Shown here piece after piece: positions 5,118 to 6,193 of a DNA stretch of 6,193 nucleotides (position 1 is its first letter; each line of letters opens with the position of its first letter). Source of the DNA: JBGOUJ01 sp041477005 (lineage in GTDB: Bacteria > Acidobacteriota > Terriglobia > Bryobacterales > JACQDG01); assembly GCA_041477005.1 (NCBI GenBank), contig JBGOUJ010000466.1, positions 1 through 6,193 on the forward strand. Direction: 5' to 3'. The notes under the pieces were generated by a model. That model saw only the letters and a program-made list of their open reading frames with translations, had not been told where the DNA came from and did no database searches. Both the position numbers and the translations under genes were made by a program.

Positions 5118-5552
5118 ATGTCAACGTATATCCCCGGCGCGGCCGAGGTTAAGAACAACTGGTACGTGGTAGACGCCGACGGGCAGGTGCTGGGGCGCCT
5201 GGCCAGCCGTGCGGCTGTGATGCTGATGGGCAAGCACAAGCCCGACTATACGCCTTTTCTCCCGACCGGGGACCACGTGGTAGTCATTAACGCCGCCAAG
5301 GTCAAGCTTACCGGGCGGAAGGAGCAGGACAAGGTTTACCGCCGGTATTCGGGATACCCGGGCGGACTGAAAGAGACCAACGCGGCCAAGATACGGGCCA
5401 CGCGACCGGAGCGGTTGGTGGAAGAGGCCATCCGGGGCATGCTGCCAAAAACAAAGCTGGGAAAGCGGATGGCCAAGAGGCTGCGCGTCTATCGCGGCGC
5501 CCAGCATCCGCACGCGGCCCAGAAGCCGCAGCCGCTCGCAGCAACCGCATAG
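5118..5552 (+). CDS. rplM: 50S ribosomal protein L13
   Basis: Large-subunit ribosomal protein that binds 23S rRNA early in 50S assembly. The 144-residue product is of normal family length and shows the L13 signatures in order: WYVVDADGQVLGRLAS (15-30), LMGKHKPDYTPFLPTGDHVV (36-55), INAAKVKLTGRK (57-68), YRRYSGYPGGLKE (74-86) and the VEEAIRGMLPKTKLGKRMAK region (101-120), then RLRVYRGAQHPH (121-132). The ATG at 5118 is supported by GGAG 10 nt upstream. It is the first gene of the operon, 19 nt ahead of rpsI, the order found in most bacteria. The short Ala/Pro/Gln tail after HPH is variable in the family. In E. coli, L13 represses its own mRNA; the short leader here gives no evidence for or against this. 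Confidence 0.98.
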   Translation: MSTYIPGAAEVKNNWYVVDADGQVLGRLASRAAVMLMGKHKPDYTPFLPTGDHVVVINAAKVKLTGRKEQDKVYRRYSGYPGGLKETNAAKIRATRPERLVEEAIRGMLPKTKLGKRMAKRLRVYRGAQHPHAAQKPQPLAATA

Positions 5553-5571
5553 AGGCAAAGACGGATTCAAC

Positions 5572-5961
5572 ATGCTAGTTCAGTATTTGGGCACGGGAAG
5601 ACGAAAGACGTCGGTAGCGAGGGTGTTCCTGCGGCCGGGCAAGGGCGAGATCCTGGTGAATGGCCGCGGGTTTGACCGCTACTTTCTGACCGAAACCGCG
5701 CGCGCGTCGGTGCGCCAGCCATTGCTGGCCACCGAGACGGCGGACAAGTTTGATGTGATCGTTCTGGCGCACGGGGGCGGCCCGTTGGGGCAGGCTGGGG
5801 CGGCCCGGCTCGGGATCGCCCGCGCTCTGGTCGAGTTCAATACGGAGTTGCGCCCGAAGTTGAAGCAGTTGGGATACCTGACCCGGGATGCGCGTCAGCA
5901 CGAGCGCAAGAAGTATGGGCAGAAGGGCGCCCGGAAGCGGTTCCAGTTCTCCAAGCGCTAG
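5572..5961 (+). CDS. rpsI: 30S ribosomal protein S9
   Basis: Small-subunit protein whose C-terminal tail reaches the P-site tRNA. The 129-residue product carries YLGTGRRKTSVARVFLRPGK (5-24), the RQPLLAT segment, GGGPLGQAGAARLGIARAL (68-86) and the basic tail ERKKYGQKGARKRFQFSKR, ending in the conserved -SKR. Length is typical of the family. The start ATG lies 19 nt after the rplM stop; no strong Shine-Dalgarno is visible in that gap (only GAGG close to the L13 stop), so translation may be coupled to rplM. It is the second gene of the ribosomal operon and is followed by a repeat-containing spacer and rpsB. Confidence 0.98.
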   Translation: MLVQYLGTGRRKTSVARVFLRPGKGEILVNGRGFDRYFLTETARASVRQPLLATETADKFDVIVLAHGGGPLGQAGAARLGIARALVEFNTELRPKLKQLGYLTRDARQHERKKYGQKGARKRFQFSKR

Positions 5962-5964
5962 AAC

Positions 5965-5992
5965 GCAGTTGGCAGTACGCAGTAGACAGTGG
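5965..5992. repeat. Four-copy GCAGTNN heptad array
   Basis: GCAGTTG, GCAGTAC, GCAGTAG and ACAGTGG follow one another at an exact 7-nt period just after the rpsI stop. A further GGCAGTAGG occurs near 6046. I recall the same heptad scattered between genes in several acidobacterial and planctomycete genomes; its role is unknown. Confidence 0.7.
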
Positions 5993-6017
5993 GTGCCTTT
6001 CGGCCCGGGGCTCAAAT

Positions 6018-6031
6018 CTCGCTCGGGCGAG
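6018..6031 (+). other. Small hairpin in the rpsI-rpsB spacer
   Basis: CTCGC (6018-6022) and GCGAG (6027-6031) enclose a TCGG tetraloop, and an alternative GGCTC/GAGCC pairing (6009-6013 and 6029-6033) overlaps it. No T-run follows, so an attenuator or S2-binding leader structure is possible but unproven. Confidence 0.3.
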
Positions 6032-6076
6032 CCGCACGGCTGAGAGGCAGTAGGCCCACCGCAGAGAGGAGGATTT

Positions 6077-6193
6077 TTGCCGTCGATTACCATGAAGGAA
6101 TTGCTCGAAGCGGGCGTTCATTTCGGGCACCAGACCAAGCGCTGGAATCCGAAGATGAAGGAATACATCTTCGGCGAACGCAATGGCATTTAC
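6077..6193 (+). CDS. rpsB: 30S ribosomal protein S2, N-terminal part
   Basis: The first 39 codons of a small-subunit protein that normally has 230-300 residues; the window ends inside the gene. The sequence reads M(TTG)PSITMKELLEAGVHFGHQ, then TKRWNPKMKEYIFGERNGIY, matching the S2 signature (LLEAGVHFGHQ..RWNPKM). The TTG at 6077 is chosen over the ATG at 6092 because AGGAGG (6067-6072) lies 4 nt before the TTG but 19 nt before the ATG, and because acidobacterial S2 proteins I recall begin with a similar MxSITMKEL. It follows rpsI by 115 nt, and may be co-transcribed with it or have its own promoter; tsf is expected next, beyond the window. Confidence 0.95.
   Translation, partial: MPSITMKELLEAGVHFGHQTKRWNPKMKEYIFGERNGIY

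Noticed and set aside
4633..5239. Open frames across the rplM upstream region
   Set aside because: They cross the tandem repeat, the GC-rich G-run and the promoter, with low-complexity translations; no gene is supported.
6092..6094. ATG as start of rpsB
   Set aside because: The Shine-Dalgarno is 19 nt away, whereas the TTG at 6077 is well placed and gives the expected N-terminus.

Overview
The window looks like chromosomal DNA of a GC-rich member of the Acidobacteriota, probably close to the Bryobacterales/Solibacter group. The reasons are a fragment of a MacB-like permease of the type expanded in acidobacteria, the gene order rplM-rpsI-rpsB, an S2 N-terminus of acidobacterial type, and short degenerate repeats between genes. 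This assignment rests on recognition by eye, not on a database search.

Layout. Positions 86 to about 391 (+) hold the first ~100 residues of an ABC-transporter permease; the rest of the gene is missing. Abutting and partly overlapping it on the minus strand is a toxin-antitoxin-like pair (1241 to 333). A small toxin-like gene starts at a TTG and is broken by a +1 frameshift near 1124. It is followed, with a stop/start overlap, by an MqsA/YgiT-type zinc-finger plus helix-turn-helix antitoxin whose C-terminal tail appears to run into the permease remnant. Positions 1272-1393 hold only hairpins.

Positions 4086 to 1394 (-) form a tight three-gene operon with gaps of 12 and 11 nt. It encodes a pentaheme c-type cytochrome with a signal peptide, an FMN-dependent alpha-hydroxy-acid oxidase/dehydrogenase with a possible Tat leader, and an alpha/beta-hydrolase esterase with a clear Tat leader. 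All three products appear to be exported. A reasonable hypothesis is a periplasmic route in which the esterase releases a hydroxy acid, the flavoenzyme oxidises it and the multiheme cytochrome may take the electrons.

Positions 4087-4376 are non-coding and carry inverted repeats and degenerate short repeats. Positions 4721-4377 (-) encode a 114-residue uncharacterised protein of a family I recall only as conserved hypothetical. Positions 4737-5117 hold a perfect 23-bp tandem duplication, a long hairpin, a G-quadruplex motif and a well-formed sigma-70 promoter. That promoter drives the ribosomal-protein operon on the plus strand: rplM (L13), rpsI (S9) and the start of rpsB (S2, from a TTG), which runs off the window. 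The 115 nt between rpsI and rpsB contain a four-copy GCAGTNN heptad array.

The left third (permease remnant, broken toxin, antitoxin) looks like eroded accessory DNA, the right end is housekeeping, and the redox operon between them is the most interesting intact unit.
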